Assembly (NCBI RefSeq): GCF_023073335.1
Contig: NZ_JADPJG010000006.1
Location: 124,001-188,000 of the forward strand
Source of the DNA: Bradyrhizobium sp. 21
GTDB taxonomy: Bacteria > Pseudomonadota > Alphaproteobacteria > Rhizobiales > Xanthobacteraceae
Length of the DNA stretch: 64,000 bases
Reading direction: 5' to 3'
Shown here: piece after piece, positions 1 to 8,393 of the stretch
Layout of the letters: each line of letters starts with the position of its first letter
Position numbering within the stretch: the stretch's first letter is position 1
The notes under the pieces: model-generated
The model's input: the letters and a program-made list of their open reading frames with translations, nothing else
Databases searched by the model: none
What the model was told of the DNA's origin: nothing
Position numbers and translations under genes: made by a program

Positions 1-2110
1 GGATTCGCGAGTCGACATAGGTTACGCTGCCGAACAATTGCAATCCCGCGATCAGCACATTGTCCTTGTCGGCCGAGATTTCGACACCCTGCATCCGGAT
101 GGCGTCGACATTGCTGATGACGGTTATCGGCGTTTGCGCCTTCGTGGTCGGATTGGTGACAAGGTTGGTCTGGGAGATGATCGCATGGTCGGTGTGCTCT
201 CGGAAGAGGGTCAAGCGGACGCGACCATCGCTCCATCTGCGCTCAATGTTCAGTTCACCCGTCATATCCTGCTCAGGCAGCAGGTTCGGGTTGGCCACGG
301 TGGCCACACCGCCCACTGTCAGGTTCTGATAGAGCTCCATGACGGTCGGGTAGCGATAGGCCTGTCCGAAGTTTGCCGTGATGTTCCAATCCTTGTTTGG
401 GTCGAAGGAAAGCGAAGCTTTCGGAGAAAAATTGGTCGAGGAGAGTTGCGGCTGTTGAACCGCTGCGATCGAGGTAATCGCTCCGGCGGCGCTCGTACCG
501 GTGCTGATATTGAAGCCGTCCTGGGCTCGCCAGGTCTCCAGCCGTCCGCCGAGCGTCAGCTTCAGAGCGGGGACGATTTTCCAGGCGTCCTGAACCCAGA
601 GCGCGCTGGTGCGCGTTTCGCCCTCGCCCTGCGAGTAGAGCGTCCCGGTGCCGGTATCGCTCGTCGCATACCAGACCGAGGACGCGTAGACGGGGCTCTC
701 CAGGCGGTAGCGATCGCCATGAAGGCCGAAGCTGACTTCGTGCGGTCCATCATAGCCGAACGGCCGCCAGATGCCCTTGGCATCGGCATTCTGCCAGTTC
801 GTGCCGTCCAACCTCGTGATCTTCCCATTCAGGGAGTAGCCGACGCCGGCCGGAGCGACCGTGAACGGATTACGCTGGATATCCTGGAGATAGTTGTAGC
901 TCGAAGCAGAGAGATCGAAATCGAAGATGCCCTTGGTGTCGCTCTTGATTGCGACTGCGTTGCTCAGATGAGTCTGATCCCAGATGTACTTGCCGCTGGC
1001 GAACGTGGTGATGCCAGCAAAAGTCGGCAGCCCCGTCCCCGTCGAACGGAGATGGCTCTTAGGATCGGATACCTGATGGTTGTTCCATATCCCGAGCGAG
1101 TAAGTGGCCTGCACCAACGGCGTCATGTCGTAGGCGAGCCGAAGGTTGGCAGACGTCTGCTGCGAATGCGCGAGAATGCCGGTGCCGACGACATCCGTCT
1201 CCTGTCCGACCTTGTTTTTCGCCGGGAAAGCGCCGGTGGTGCCCGCGGGGATGGCGCCGCTCGTCGTGTAAGTCAGCGGCTGCTGGTAGCTATCGAGATA
1301 ATTGGCGCTCACCAGCCACGACAGCTTGCCGTTGCGGTTGCCCGCGGCCGCGCTGGTCTGACTGGTCACATAAATGTCCTTGGTGCCGTATTGATTCCAC
1401 GGCATCACCGAGACCGTTTCCTTGGCGACGGCGAACGGCTTGTCCGGCATTTTTGACGAGATCAGGAGTACGCCGCCGATCGAGTTGCCGGGATAGGCTG
1501 CGGCGAACGGGCCATTGAGGAAATCGATCCGGCCGATCGCTTCCGGCGAAATCAAGTTCCATTTCGGCGAGGCGTTGGTGTTGTTGTTGCCGATCAGGGC
1601 CGAGATCAGGAGACCGTCGTAGTAGATCAGCGTCCGCGCGCTCGAATTGAGGCCCCAGCTCCGTGTCGCCAGCACCGCATTGTTGTCGCCGTCGTTGCGC
1701 TTCCGCACGAACAGGCTGGGCATGTATTTGACGGCGTCCTCGGGATCCTTGAGGTTGATGGTTTCATCGACCTCCTTCGCCGTGACGCTGAAGGAGCGTT
1801 GTGGCAATTGATAGCGCGCAACGGAAGTCGGCGTGTCGAGCGATGGGCGAGTGTTCCCCGCGCCCGGCCCGCTGGTCGTATCCGGCGCCGCCCGCTCAGC
1901 GGTGTTCACAGGCTTCGCCGACCGGCTCCTGACAGCAGCCGTGCGCACGGTCGGCTTGCGCGGCTTGGGCTTTGCCGCCAGGGGCGCATCGACGGTCACC
2001 GGCGGCAGCACTGCGCTGCTGCTTTGGGCGAGAACTCCGCTCGACGACGCAAGCAGCGCGGCCTGAATGGCAACGACGCTCACGCCAAGGCGGGCATGAC
2101 AATTTAACAT
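1..2110 (-). CDS. TonB-dependent outer-membrane receptor, 3' end cut by window
   Basis: About 703 residues are visible from the ATG at 2110 to the window edge, and no stop is reached. The N-terminus is a signal peptide ending near LASSSGVLAQ, followed by a Pro/Lys/Arg-rich stretch. A plug domain comes next (ETINLKDPEDAVKYMPSLFVRKR, then GRIDFLNGPFAAAYPGNSIGGVL) and then beta-barrel strands such as SALWVQDAWKIVPALKLTLGGRLETW and ANFGQAYRYPTVMELYQN. This is the TonB-dependent receptor family, which imports chelated metals or vitamins across the outer membrane using TonB energy. AGGAAT lies about 8 bases before the start. A small exported Cys/His protein lies 84 bases upstream on the same strand, which suggests a metal substrate. 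The substrate itself is not readable from the sequence. The family call is firm. Confidence 0.93.
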   Translation of the reverse strand, partial: MLNCHARLGVSVVAIQAALLASSSGVLAQSSSAVLPPVTVDAPLAAKPKPRKPTVRTAAVRSRSAKPVNTAERAAPDTTSGPGAGNTRPSLDTPTSVARYQLPQRSFSVTAKEVDETINLKDPEDAVKYMPSLFVRKRNDGDNNAVLATRSWGLNSSARTLIYYDGLLISALIGNNNTNASPKWNLISPEAIGRIDFLNGPFAAAYPGNSIGGVLLISSKMPDKPFAVAKETVSVMPWNQYGTKDIYVTSQTSAAAGNRNGKLSWLVSANYLDSYQQPLTYTTSGAIPAGTTGAFPAKNKVGQETDVVGTGILAHSQQTSANLRLAYDMTPLVQATYSLGIWNNHQVSDPKSHLRSTGTGLPTFAGITTFASGKYIWDQTHLSNAVAIKSDTKGIFDFDLSASSYNYLQDIQRNPFTVAPAGVGYSLNGKITRLDGTNWQNADAKGIWRPFGYDGPHEVSFGLHGDRYRLESPVYASSVWYATSDTGTGTLYSQGEGETRTSALWVQDAWKIVPALKLTLGGRLETWRAQDGFNISTGTSAAGAITSIAAVQQPQLSSTNFSPKASLSFDPNKDWNITANFGQAYRYPTVMELYQNLTVGGVATVANPNLLPEQDMTGELNIERRWSDGRVRLTLFREHTDHAIISQTNLVTNPTTKAQTPITVISNVDAIRMQGVEISADKDNVLIAGLQLFGSVTYVDSRI

Positions 2111-2194
2111 AGGGCATTCCTGACGCCGGCTTTCCTTCCCGGCTGTTCGACAGCATCAGTCGCCAACGGATGAACCGTGGCGACACTGGGGTCG

Positions 2195-2581
2195 TCAGGA
2201 AAATTGGGGCGGGGCGCGGGCCTGGGCGCCGGTGCCTCTATGGGCCGTGCCGGCGGATACATTCGCCGCGTGCCACACCACGCGCTCGGCGTGGCGGAAG
2301 GGAATCGCGAGTGCAACGTGCGGCGGCGAATCGAGCGACGCGCCCGCCTGCGCCAGACAACACAGCGCGCAGGCTCCGCCATGTGCGGTCGGCGTGCCGG
2401 TCTGGTCGTTCGGGCCGCCCTGCTCGCTCGCACTGTGGCAGATGACGGCGGCAGACAACGGATCGGCCACGACCTGGCCGGCCGCCAGACAGGCGGCAAT
2501 CGGCGCCAGGACCTGCATCGCCAAGGCGAGCAGGACCAGGGGTAGGAATTTTTGCAGCCGTGAGCGCATCCGCCGGACCAT
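2195..2581 (-). CDS. Small exported Cys/His protein, DUF2946-like
   Basis: 128 residues. A hydrophobic N-terminal segment (residues 12-34) looks like a signal peptide or membrane anchor. It is followed by CHSASEQGG and then HGGACALCCLAQ, a His/Cys cluster typical of the DUF2946 group of small proteins often found beside copper or other metal transport genes. It lies just upstream of the TonB receptor and probably shares its transcript. The start at 2581 has no clear ribosome site, and a second ATG at 2569 is possible. The function is unknown. A periplasmic metal-binding role is an inference from the motif and neighbour. Confidence 0.75.
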   Translation of the reverse strand: MVRRMRSRLQKFLPLVLLALAMQVLAPIAACLAAGQVVADPLSAAVICHSASEQGGPNDQTGTPTAHGGACALCCLAQAGASLDSPPHVALAIPFRHAERVVWHAANVSAGTAHRGTGAQARAPPQFS

Positions 2582-3050
2582 TCGTTCGTGCGCTAACTAA
2601 ACACCACCCGCGGGCCGAGTCGAGGTGGGTTCCGCCCCCTGCCTGGTCCGGCGCAAATTTCCCGAAAATTGTGATCGAGCCGCACCACTCGGTGGGGACC
2701 TCCGACATTTGAGGCAGTTGCGCAACCCTGCCCATCCACAGATTTCTTATATTTGTCATATGCTTACTGGATCAAAAGCCCGATCATTTCGTCAATTGCT
2801 CGAATTTTGAACATTCGTTGCTGAAAATGATGACAAGTGAGAAAAGTTGATCTAGCATCCCTCTTGCTCAGGCTGGCCGCGAGGTCGAAGTCTGGTGGTC
2901 CAAGTCTCGGGAGGAGCCCCTGACGCGCAAAACGCAGCGTCGCCCCGCCAATCAAGATCAAATCTTAGAATCGGGGATAATAGGGTCGACACAATTTTCG
3001 AGCGGGGCTGGGGCCCCGCTCTTTTTTTGTCTGCGTGGCTTGAAGCGCCG
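2582..3050. other. Long intergenic stretch before globin gene
   Basis: No convincing gene is seen here. The part from about 2740 to 2860 is markedly AT-richer than its surroundings and probably holds promoters for the divergent genes on either side. Near the right end there is a strong intrinsic terminator (3000-3028) with no plus-strand gene before it, so a small RNA or a leader attenuator is possible. Confidence 0.5.
3000..3028 (+). terminator. Intrinsic terminator upstream of globin gene
   Basis: AGCGGGGC, a TGGG loop and GCCCCGCT form an 8-bp GC stem, extended by one G-C pair, followed by seven T. It lies 22 bases before the globin start codon and no coding gene precedes it on this strand. 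It could end a small RNA or act as an attenuator in the globin leader. Confidence 0.8.
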
Positions 3051-3455
3051 ATGAATGCGTCTCCCAATCCGGTCGAACGGAGCTTTGAACTTGCAGCCTC
3101 GCGCTGCGCGGATCTCACGCCGCTCGTCTACCGACGTCTGTTCGAAGAGCATCCTGAAACACGGGCGATGTTCCGCACGCAAGGCAGCGAGCTCGTGATG
3201 GGCGCGATGCTCGCGCTCACGATCGAGGCGATCCTCGACTTCGCAGGCCAGCGTCGTGGACATTTCCGGTTGATCGCCTGCGAGGTCGTCTCGCACGATG
3301 GCTACGGCACGCCGCGCGAGCTGTTCATCGCGTTCTTCGGCGTGATCAGGGACACGCTACGCGACCTGCTCGGCGACGAATGGTCGCCGCAGATCGCGCA
3401 GACCTGGGATCGACTGCTCACCGAGATCGACGCGTTCGCGGGCGTCCCGGCCTGA
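3051..3455 (+). CDS. Single-domain bacterial globin
   Basis: 134 residues from the ATG at 3051. The sequence follows the globin fold: SFELAASRCADLTPLVYRRLFEEHPETRAMF covers the first helices up to the CD corner. A later helix carries the likely proximal histidine (EVVSHDGYGTP), and the last helix ends with TWDRLLTEIDAFAG. Length fits a single-domain haemoglobin without a reductase domain. Such proteins bind oxygen or nitric oxide in the cytoplasm; the exact role here is unknown. A longer reading of the frame would run through the terminator at 3000-3028, so the later ATG is chosen. The gene stands alone. Confidence 0.8.
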   Translation: MNASPNPVERSFELAASRCADLTPLVYRRLFEEHPETRAMFRTQGSELVMGAMLALTIEAILDFAGQRRGHFRLIACEVVSHDGYGTPRELFIAFFGVIRDTLRDLLGDEWSPQIAQTWDRLLTEIDAFAGVPA

Positions 3456-3594
3456 CGCTTTGCGCTGCACCAACACGGACTGTGGCGATCTCGCGTTGAT
3501 TGAAGATTGAGTGGCATCAACTCTTGTGAGACACTTTCGGTGATCGGTCGCGCAATCAATGACGCGCCGACGATAAGATTTATGGGAGCGAGCG

Positions 3595-4617
3595 ATGTCC
3601 GGGACGAAAGATTTCTCGACGACGAGGCGCGATCTACTTCAGGCGGCCGCGACCGCCGGCGCCGCGACTGCCATCCTCGGCAGCATGGGCATAAACCCCG
3701 CATTGGCAGCCGAAGTCGGACGAAGCGAGAAGCCCCTGAAGGCGGCCTTCTCCAATGCGGGTCTCCAGGCGACCTGGTGCGCGCAGGGCAAACAGGCCGC
3801 GGAATTCTGGGGCAAGCTGTTCAATGTCGAAGTGACCTGGTTCGACGGCCAGCTCGATGCGGTGAAGCAGCGCGCGGCGATCGACAACATGGCTTCGCAG
3901 AAATGGGATTTTGTCGCCATCCAGGCCGCGGGCATCGGCACCCTCACCCAGCCTGTGCAAAAGATGATCGACGCCGGCACGCCCGTCATCGACATGGACA
4001 CGCTGATTGCGCCGCTCGACCAGATCAACGTCCACTCCTTCCTCGCCCCCGACAACGAGTTCATGGGCGCTTCGGTGACGCAGGCGCTCTGCAACGCCAT
4101 GGGCGGCAAGGGCAAGATCATCATGACGCAAGGCGGCCTCGGTCACACCGGCGCGCAGGGCCGCGCCAAGGGGTTCAACGCGGTCGTCAAGCAATTCCCT
4201 GGCATCGAAGTGCTCGACACCCAGCCCGCCGATTGGGACGTCTCCAAGACCGCGCGCCTCTGGGAAACCTATCTCACCAAATATCCGCAGATCGACGCGG
4301 CATTCTTCCACAATGACGACATGGCGCTCGCCGCCTACAACATCATGAAGGCGCGCAACCGCACCAACATCCTGATCGGCGGCGTCGACGCAATGCCGCC
4401 GGCGATCCAGGCGGTGAGCGACGGCCGCATGTTCGCAACCGTCCGCAATCCGTCCTGCCGCATCCACGGCGGCGCGATCATCGCGGGGGTCTCCGCCGTG
4501 GTCGGCGGCGAGAAGAGCGGCCAGGGCATTCCCAAGAACGTCGTCACCGACGGCCCGGTCGTGACCAAGGCCAACGCCCCCGGGATGCAGTGGATGCAGG
4601 ATCACTATCTGATCTGA
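3595..4617 (+). CDS. Sugar-type ABC transporter substrate-binding protein
   Basis: 340 residues. The N-terminus carries a twin-arginine signal (TTRRDLLQAAATAG) and an Ala-rich cleavage region near NPALAAEV, so the protein is probably exported folded by Tat. The mature part is a type-1 periplasmic binding protein of the ribose/xylose class, with motifs such as GTPVIDMDT, MTQGGLGHTGAQGRAKGF, AAFFHNDDMALAAY and ILIGGVDAMPPA. It delivers its ligand to the ATPase and permease encoded directly downstream. GGGAGCG precedes the ATG. No regulator or catabolic gene lies next to it, so the sugar or polyol is not identified. Confidence 0.93.
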   Translation: MSGTKDFSTTRRDLLQAAATAGAATAILGSMGINPALAAEVGRSEKPLKAAFSNAGLQATWCAQGKQAAEFWGKLFNVEVTWFDGQLDAVKQRAAIDNMASQKWDFVAIQAAGIGTLTQPVQKMIDAGTPVIDMDTLIAPLDQINVHSFLAPDNEFMGASVTQALCNAMGGKGKIIMTQGGLGHTGAQGRAKGFNAVVKQFPGIEVLDTQPADWDVSKTARLWETYLTKYPQIDAAFFHNDDMALAAYNIMKARNRTNILIGGVDAMPPAIQAVSDGRMFATVRNPSCRIHGGAIIAGVSAVVGGEKSGQGIPKNVVTDGPVVTKANAPGMQWMQDHYLI

Positions 4618-4623
4618 GCCTTC

Positions 4624-6126
4624 ATGCGCGAGGATCGTTCGCCCATCCTTGAACTGCAGGGCATCACGAAGAGCTTCGGCGGAGTCGAGGCGCTTCGTGG
4701 TGTCGACTTTGCGCTCCACGCGAGCGAGATCCACGGTCTCGTCGGCGAGAACGGCGCCGGAAAAAGCACGCTGATGAAGATCATCGCCGGCGTGCATACC
4801 GAATTCTCCGGTCGGTTCCTGATCGACGGGCAAGAGACGCATTTTCGCTCGGCCCGTGACGCGCACGCTGCCGGCATCGCCATGGTGCACCAGGAGCTCT
4901 CTGTGGCGCCCGACCTCACGGTCGCCGAGAACGTGTTTTTGGGCAACCAGCCGACCAACCGGCTTGGCCTCGTGCAATGGCGGCGCATGGCGCGCGAGGC
5001 GGGCGATCAGCTCGCCCGGTTCGGCATCGACGTCGACCCGATGTCCAGGCTCGGCGACCTCCCGATCGGGCTTCAGCAGCTGATCGAGATCGCGCGCGTG
5101 CTGTTCTCCGGTGCCCGCATCGTCATCCTGGACGAGCCGACCTCCGCCCTCTCCCCGCCCGAGGTCGAACGGCTGTTTGCGACGCTGCGGCGCCTGCGCG
5201 AGCAAGGCACGGCCATCGTCTTCATCTCGCATTTCATCGAGGACATCTTGCGCGTGTCCGACACCGTGACTGTGTTCCGCAACGGGCGAAAGGTCGCCGA
5301 GACGGCATCGGCAGTGACCAGCAAGGGCGCGCTGATCGAGGCCATGATCGGCCGTGGCGGCGAAGCGCTCGAGCACAGCTACAGCGACGATCTGATGCTG
5401 CCGCAGCCGAGCGGCAGCCCGGTGATCCTGAAGGTCGACCAGCTCTCGCTCGCCCGCAGCCTGAAGGACATCTCCTTCGAGGCCCGCGCCGGCGAGGTGC
5501 TCGGCATCTACGGTTTCATGGGCTGCGGCCAGCAGGAGCTGTCGCGCATCCTGTTCGGCAAGCTGAAGCCGGATGGCGGCACGCTCGTCGTCGACGGCAA
5601 ACCCAAAACCTTCGCCAGCACGGCGGCGGCGCGGCGCGCGGGCGTGGCTCTGGTGCCGGAGAGCCGCCGCGACATGCTGTTTCACCAGGAGCCGGTCTAC
5701 AAGAACATCTCGATCAGCATTCTGGACCGCATCTCGACGCTGCTGCTCAAGCCGGCGCAGGAACGCGACATCGCGAAGCACCAGGTCGAGCAGCTCCAGA
5801 TCAGGCCGCCCGTGGTCGGCCTCGATCTCGGTATGCTCTCCGGCGGCAACCAGCAGAAAGTGGCGCTGGCGAAATGGCTGACCTATCCGCCCAAGCTTCT
5901 GGTTCTGTGCGAGCCGACCCGCGGCATCGACGTCGGCGCCAAGAACGACGTCATCAACATCGTCCGCGACCTCCGCGCCAGGGGGCTTGCGATCATCGTG
6001 CTGTCGACCGAGCCGGAAACGGTGCTGTCGCTGGCTGACCGCATCCTCGTGCTCAAGCGCGGCGCATTGGTGCGGGAATTCAAGAACGAGCCGGTCAGCA
6101 AGGACCGCCTGCTGGAAGCGGCGTGA
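4624..6126 (+). CDS. Sugar ABC transporter ATP-binding protein, RbsA/MglA class
   Basis: 500 residues with two fused nucleotide-binding domains, the normal layout of the RbsA/MglA/XylG class. The first domain has Walker A GENGAGKST, a weakly conserved signature (LPIGLQQLIEIARVL) and Walker B IVILDEPTSALSP. The second has the degenerate Walker A region usual for this family (GFMGCGQQEL), a canonical LSGGNQQKVALAKWL signature and LCEPTRGIDVG. It powers import by the permease encoded 12 bases downstream. Only 6 bases separate it from the binding-protein gene, so the three genes form one operon. Confidence 0.96.
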   Translation: MREDRSPILELQGITKSFGGVEALRGVDFALHASEIHGLVGENGAGKSTLMKIIAGVHTEFSGRFLIDGQETHFRSARDAHAAGIAMVHQELSVAPDLTVAENVFLGNQPTNRLGLVQWRRMAREAGDQLARFGIDVDPMSRLGDLPIGLQQLIEIARVLFSGARIVILDEPTSALSPPEVERLFATLRRLREQGTAIVFISHFIEDILRVSDTVTVFRNGRKVAETASAVTSKGALIEAMIGRGGEALEHSYSDDLMLPQPSGSPVILKVDQLSLARSLKDISFEARAGEVLGIYGFMGCGQQELSRILFGKLKPDGGTLVVDGKPKTFASTAAARRAGVALVPESRRDMLFHQEPVYKNISISILDRISTLLLKPAQERDIAKHQVEQLQIRPPVVGLDLGMLSGGNQQKVALAKWLTYPPKLLVLCEPTRGIDVGAKNDVINIVRDLRARGLAIIVLSTEPETVLSLADRILVLKRGALVREFKNEPVSKDRLLEAA

Positions 6127-6138
6127 CGGAGAAGCACC

Positions 6139-7167
6139 ATGGCGAGCAGTGACACGGCACCGGCGGCGGGGCAACGGGCGCGCGGGCTGGCGCCGTTCCT
6201 GCGCTCGCAGATGCGCAACATCGCGCCGTTCCTCACCCTGATCTTCCTGTCCGGCTTCTTCGCTCTCGCAAGTCCCTCCTTCGCGACGCTGGACAATCTC
6301 GGCAACATCCTGACCCAGGTGTCGGTCACGGGCGTCATCGCCGTCGGCCTCACCTTCGTGATCCTCTGCGCCGAGATCGACCTGTCGATCGCCAGCATCG
6401 CCAACGTCACCGGCATCGCGGTCGCCTACTTCACGCTGCAGGAATCCTACGTCAACATTCCCAACATCCCCCTCCCCGGCATCGCGGCAATCCTGCTGGC
6501 CATTCTGCTCTGCGCAGCTCTCGGCCTCGTCAATGCACTGGGGCTGACCATGATCGGAATCCCCTCCTTCATCATGACCTTGGCGATGATGCAGATCGCG
6601 GCCGGCATCTCCGCGCTGCTGGTGCGCGGCCAGATCGCCTACAAGGTGCCTGATATCATCACCACGCTCGGCTCGGGCTCGATCGGCGGCATCCCCTGGA
6701 TCGTCATCGTCGCCGCCATCATGCTGCTCTTGGGACATCTGGTGCTGACCTACACGCGCTTCGGCCGCTACGTCTACATGGTCGGCGGCAACCGCGAGGC
6801 GGCCGAATATTCCGGCCTCAACGTCAAGCTCATTCTCGGCGCGGTCATGGTGATCTCGGCGGTGTGTTCGGGCATCGGCGGCATGCTGGGAGTAGCCCAT
6901 TTCGGCAGCGCGCAGCAGAACGAGTTCGACACCTATCTGCTCGACTCCATCGCCGCTGTCGTCGTCGGCGGCACCAGCCTGTTCGGCGGCCGCGGCGGCA
7001 TCGGTAACACCATCGTCGGCCTGTTCGTGCTCGGCGTCCTCAACAACGGCCTCGACCACGTCAACATCGACAGCTTCCTGAAGATCCTGATCCGCGGCCT
7101 GATCCTGCTGGCGGCGCTGGTGATCAACGTCTATGCGCAGCGGCTGAGGGAAAAGGCGGTGGAGTAA
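6139..7167 (+). CDS. Sugar ABC transporter permease, RbsC class
   Basis: 342 residues with about eight to ten hydrophobic segments. The family motifs are present: GVIAVGLTFVILCAEIDLSI in the first third, GRYVYMVGGNREAAEYSGLNV in the middle and DSIAAVVVGGTSLFGGRGG near the end. This is the inner-membrane channel of a ribose/xylose-type importer (branched BPD_transp_2 family). It is the last gene of the operon, and the next gene is convergent. A start at 6139 is supported by GGAGAAGC just upstream. Confidence 0.95.
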   Translation: MASSDTAPAAGQRARGLAPFLRSQMRNIAPFLTLIFLSGFFALASPSFATLDNLGNILTQVSVTGVIAVGLTFVILCAEIDLSIASIANVTGIAVAYFTLQESYVNIPNIPLPGIAAILLAILLCAALGLVNALGLTMIGIPSFIMTLAMMQIAAGISALLVRGQIAYKVPDIITTLGSGSIGGIPWIVIVAAIMLLLGHLVLTYTRFGRYVYMVGGNREAAEYSGLNVKLILGAVMVISAVCSGIGGMLGVAHFGSAQQNEFDTYLLDSIAAVVVGGTSLFGGRGGIGNTIVGLFVLGVLNNGLDHVNIDSFLKILIRGLILLAALVINVYAQRLREKAVE

Positions 7168-7322
7168 GCCCTCATCAAAACAAAAAACGCGAAAACAACC
7201 CCATGCACAGTAGAAATGATGAGAGATTTCAATAATTTCGCAGTTCCCGAATTGGCCTTGGCACGAGCGCGACGATCTTTGACACGTCGGGCAAAACAGG
7301 AGCATGATGCCATCATCGCCTT

Positions 7323-8009
7323 CTAGTCTGGCGGCAGCCGCGAAAATCGGAAATCGCAGTGGCTCGCGCCGCCGGCCAGCGTTTGTGTCCTTTCCAGGCG
7401 GATGCCTCGCGTTGCATAGGCGTCGAAATCAAGCCCACAGATGTTCGGCAGGATGTCCTTGTCGCCATGGCGAGCCGCGAATTTGCAGAAGCCGCAAGCT
7501 CTGTAATTGATGCCGAATTCAAAATCGTCACCCGCATCAGGTTCGACGAAATCGTAGACGAAATCGTCCGGAAACTCTTTCTGATGACTTGTTGTCGCGC
7601 TTTTTGCGGCCTGCTCGCGCAGCAAAGTCCGGTTCTCCGGCGACATGAATTGGCGCCCCGAGGCAAGACGTTCCGCTTCCGATACGGTGAGCAATTGCGC
7701 CTTGTAGCTTTCCCGCTCGATTTCGCCGATCACGGACAGCGGCACGCCGTGTTTCCGCAGCACCCGGCTGATGGCCATGAAGCCCATGAGACGCATGATG
7801 AAATCGCTCATACGGCTCGCCGCGCCTCCGACATAGGGCATCTGGGTGAGCACGGTTTCGAATTCGTCCATCACCTCCTGCCCGATCGCATCAGCATCGG
7901 GTAGATGCGCGCGCTCGCGCAACATCGCTTCTGCAAGTCCGAGCCGATGGCGCATGGCGGCTTCCATGGCATCGCGATGCAACTCGTAAAAGGGATGGAT
8001 CTGTTTCAT
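7323..8009 (-). CDS. L-2-amino-thiazoline-4-carboxylate hydrolase family protein
   Basis: 228 residues, starting at the ATG at 8009, which overlaps the stop of the RidA gene by 4 bases (ATGA). The C-terminal part carries the pattern NYRACGFCKFAARHGD ... ILPNICGLDFDAYATRG ... GGASHCDFRF, which matches the ATC hydrolase family (PF14196). The founding enzyme opens the ring of 2-aminothiazoline-4-carboxylate to N-carbamoyl-cysteine in a route to L-cysteine. Family members differ widely, so the real substrate is open. It is the last gene of a compact three-gene operon with RidA and a VOC protein, which suggests a small catabolic unit. Confidence 0.8.
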   Translation of the reverse strand: MKQIHPFYELHRDAMEAAMRHRLGLAEAMLRERAHLPDADAIGQEVMDEFETVLTQMPYVGGAASRMSDFIMRLMGFMAISRVLRKHGVPLSVIGEIERESYKAQLLTVSEAERLASGRQFMSPENRTLLREQAAKSATTSHQKEFPDDFVYDFVEPDAGDDFEFGINYRACGFCKFAARHGDKDILPNICGLDFDAYATRGIRLERTQTLAGGASHCDFRFSRLPPD

Positions 8010-8392
8010 TCCGCGGCGATCGCCTCGATCTCCAGCAACCATTTGCTGTCGACGGTTTCAGCAATCACGACCGTCAACGCGGGTTCGTGTCCCCCGAGCA
8101 TCTTGCGGCGAACAGCACGATTGGCCACGACCTGATCGAGGTCGGTCAGGAACGTGGTGACCTTGACCAGATGCGTGACGCCGAGGCCGGCGGCAGCGAG
8201 CACCGCGATGACATTGCGCCAGGCTTGCTCGCATTGCGCTTCGAAACCCTCGGGCACGCTGCCGTCGGTGTTCTCGGGCACCTGGCCGCTGACGAACAGC
8301 AGGCGGCGATGCTGACTGAGTTCAAGCCCCATGCTGTAACCACCGGCGGGAGCATGGACCGATGAAGGATTATGGCCGACGATTTGAGCCAT
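8006..8392 (-). CDS. RidA family protein (YjgF/YER057c/UK114)
   Basis: 128 residues from the ATG at 8392, placed one base after the stop of the VOC gene. Recognisable RidA features are LLFVSGQVPENTDGSVP near the N-terminus, QCEQAWRNVIAVLAAAGLG, LVKVTTFLTDL and a shortened end (LLEIEAIAAE). RidA proteins hydrolyse reactive enamine/imine intermediates, and many paralogues serve specific degradation pathways. The typical active-site Arg region is not preserved in the usual form here (NRAVRRKMLGGHEPALTVV), so it may belong to a divergent Rid subfamily. It is translationally coupled to the genes on both sides. Confidence 0.88.
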   Translation of the reverse strand: MAQIVGHNPSSVHAPAGGYSMGLELSQHRRLLFVSGQVPENTDGSVPEGFEAQCEQAWRNVIAVLAAAGLGVTHLVKVTTFLTDLDQVVANRAVRRKMLGGHEPALTVVIAETVDSKWLLEIEAIAAE

Positions 8393-8393
8393 G

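Noticed and set aside
38..1456. A 472-codon open frame on the plus strand at the left end
   Set aside because: It is the antisense of the TonB-dependent receptor, whose minus-strand reading has plug and barrel motifs.
2582..2760. Possible cobalamin riboswitch upstream of the first TonB receptor
   Set aside because: The conserved B12-box (GCCACTG) and the AGGGAA...GAAGG elements are not found on the minus strand, so there is no support.
2625..2810. A 61-codon plus-strand open frame in the gap before the globin gene
   Set aside because: No ribosome site, no hydrophobic or domain pattern, and it ends in an AT-rich regulatory stretch.
2740..3000. FixK/FNR-type box near the globin gene (TTGAT-N4-ATCAA)
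   Set aside because: Only half-sites such as TTGATC are found; the second halves do not match.
3634..7305. A 1223-codon open frame on the minus strand across the sugar transporter genes
   Set aside because: It lies exactly opposite three intact genes. The sequence is rich in Asp, Arg, His and Gln in low-order patterns, as expected for the antisense of GC-rich codons, and it has no domain.
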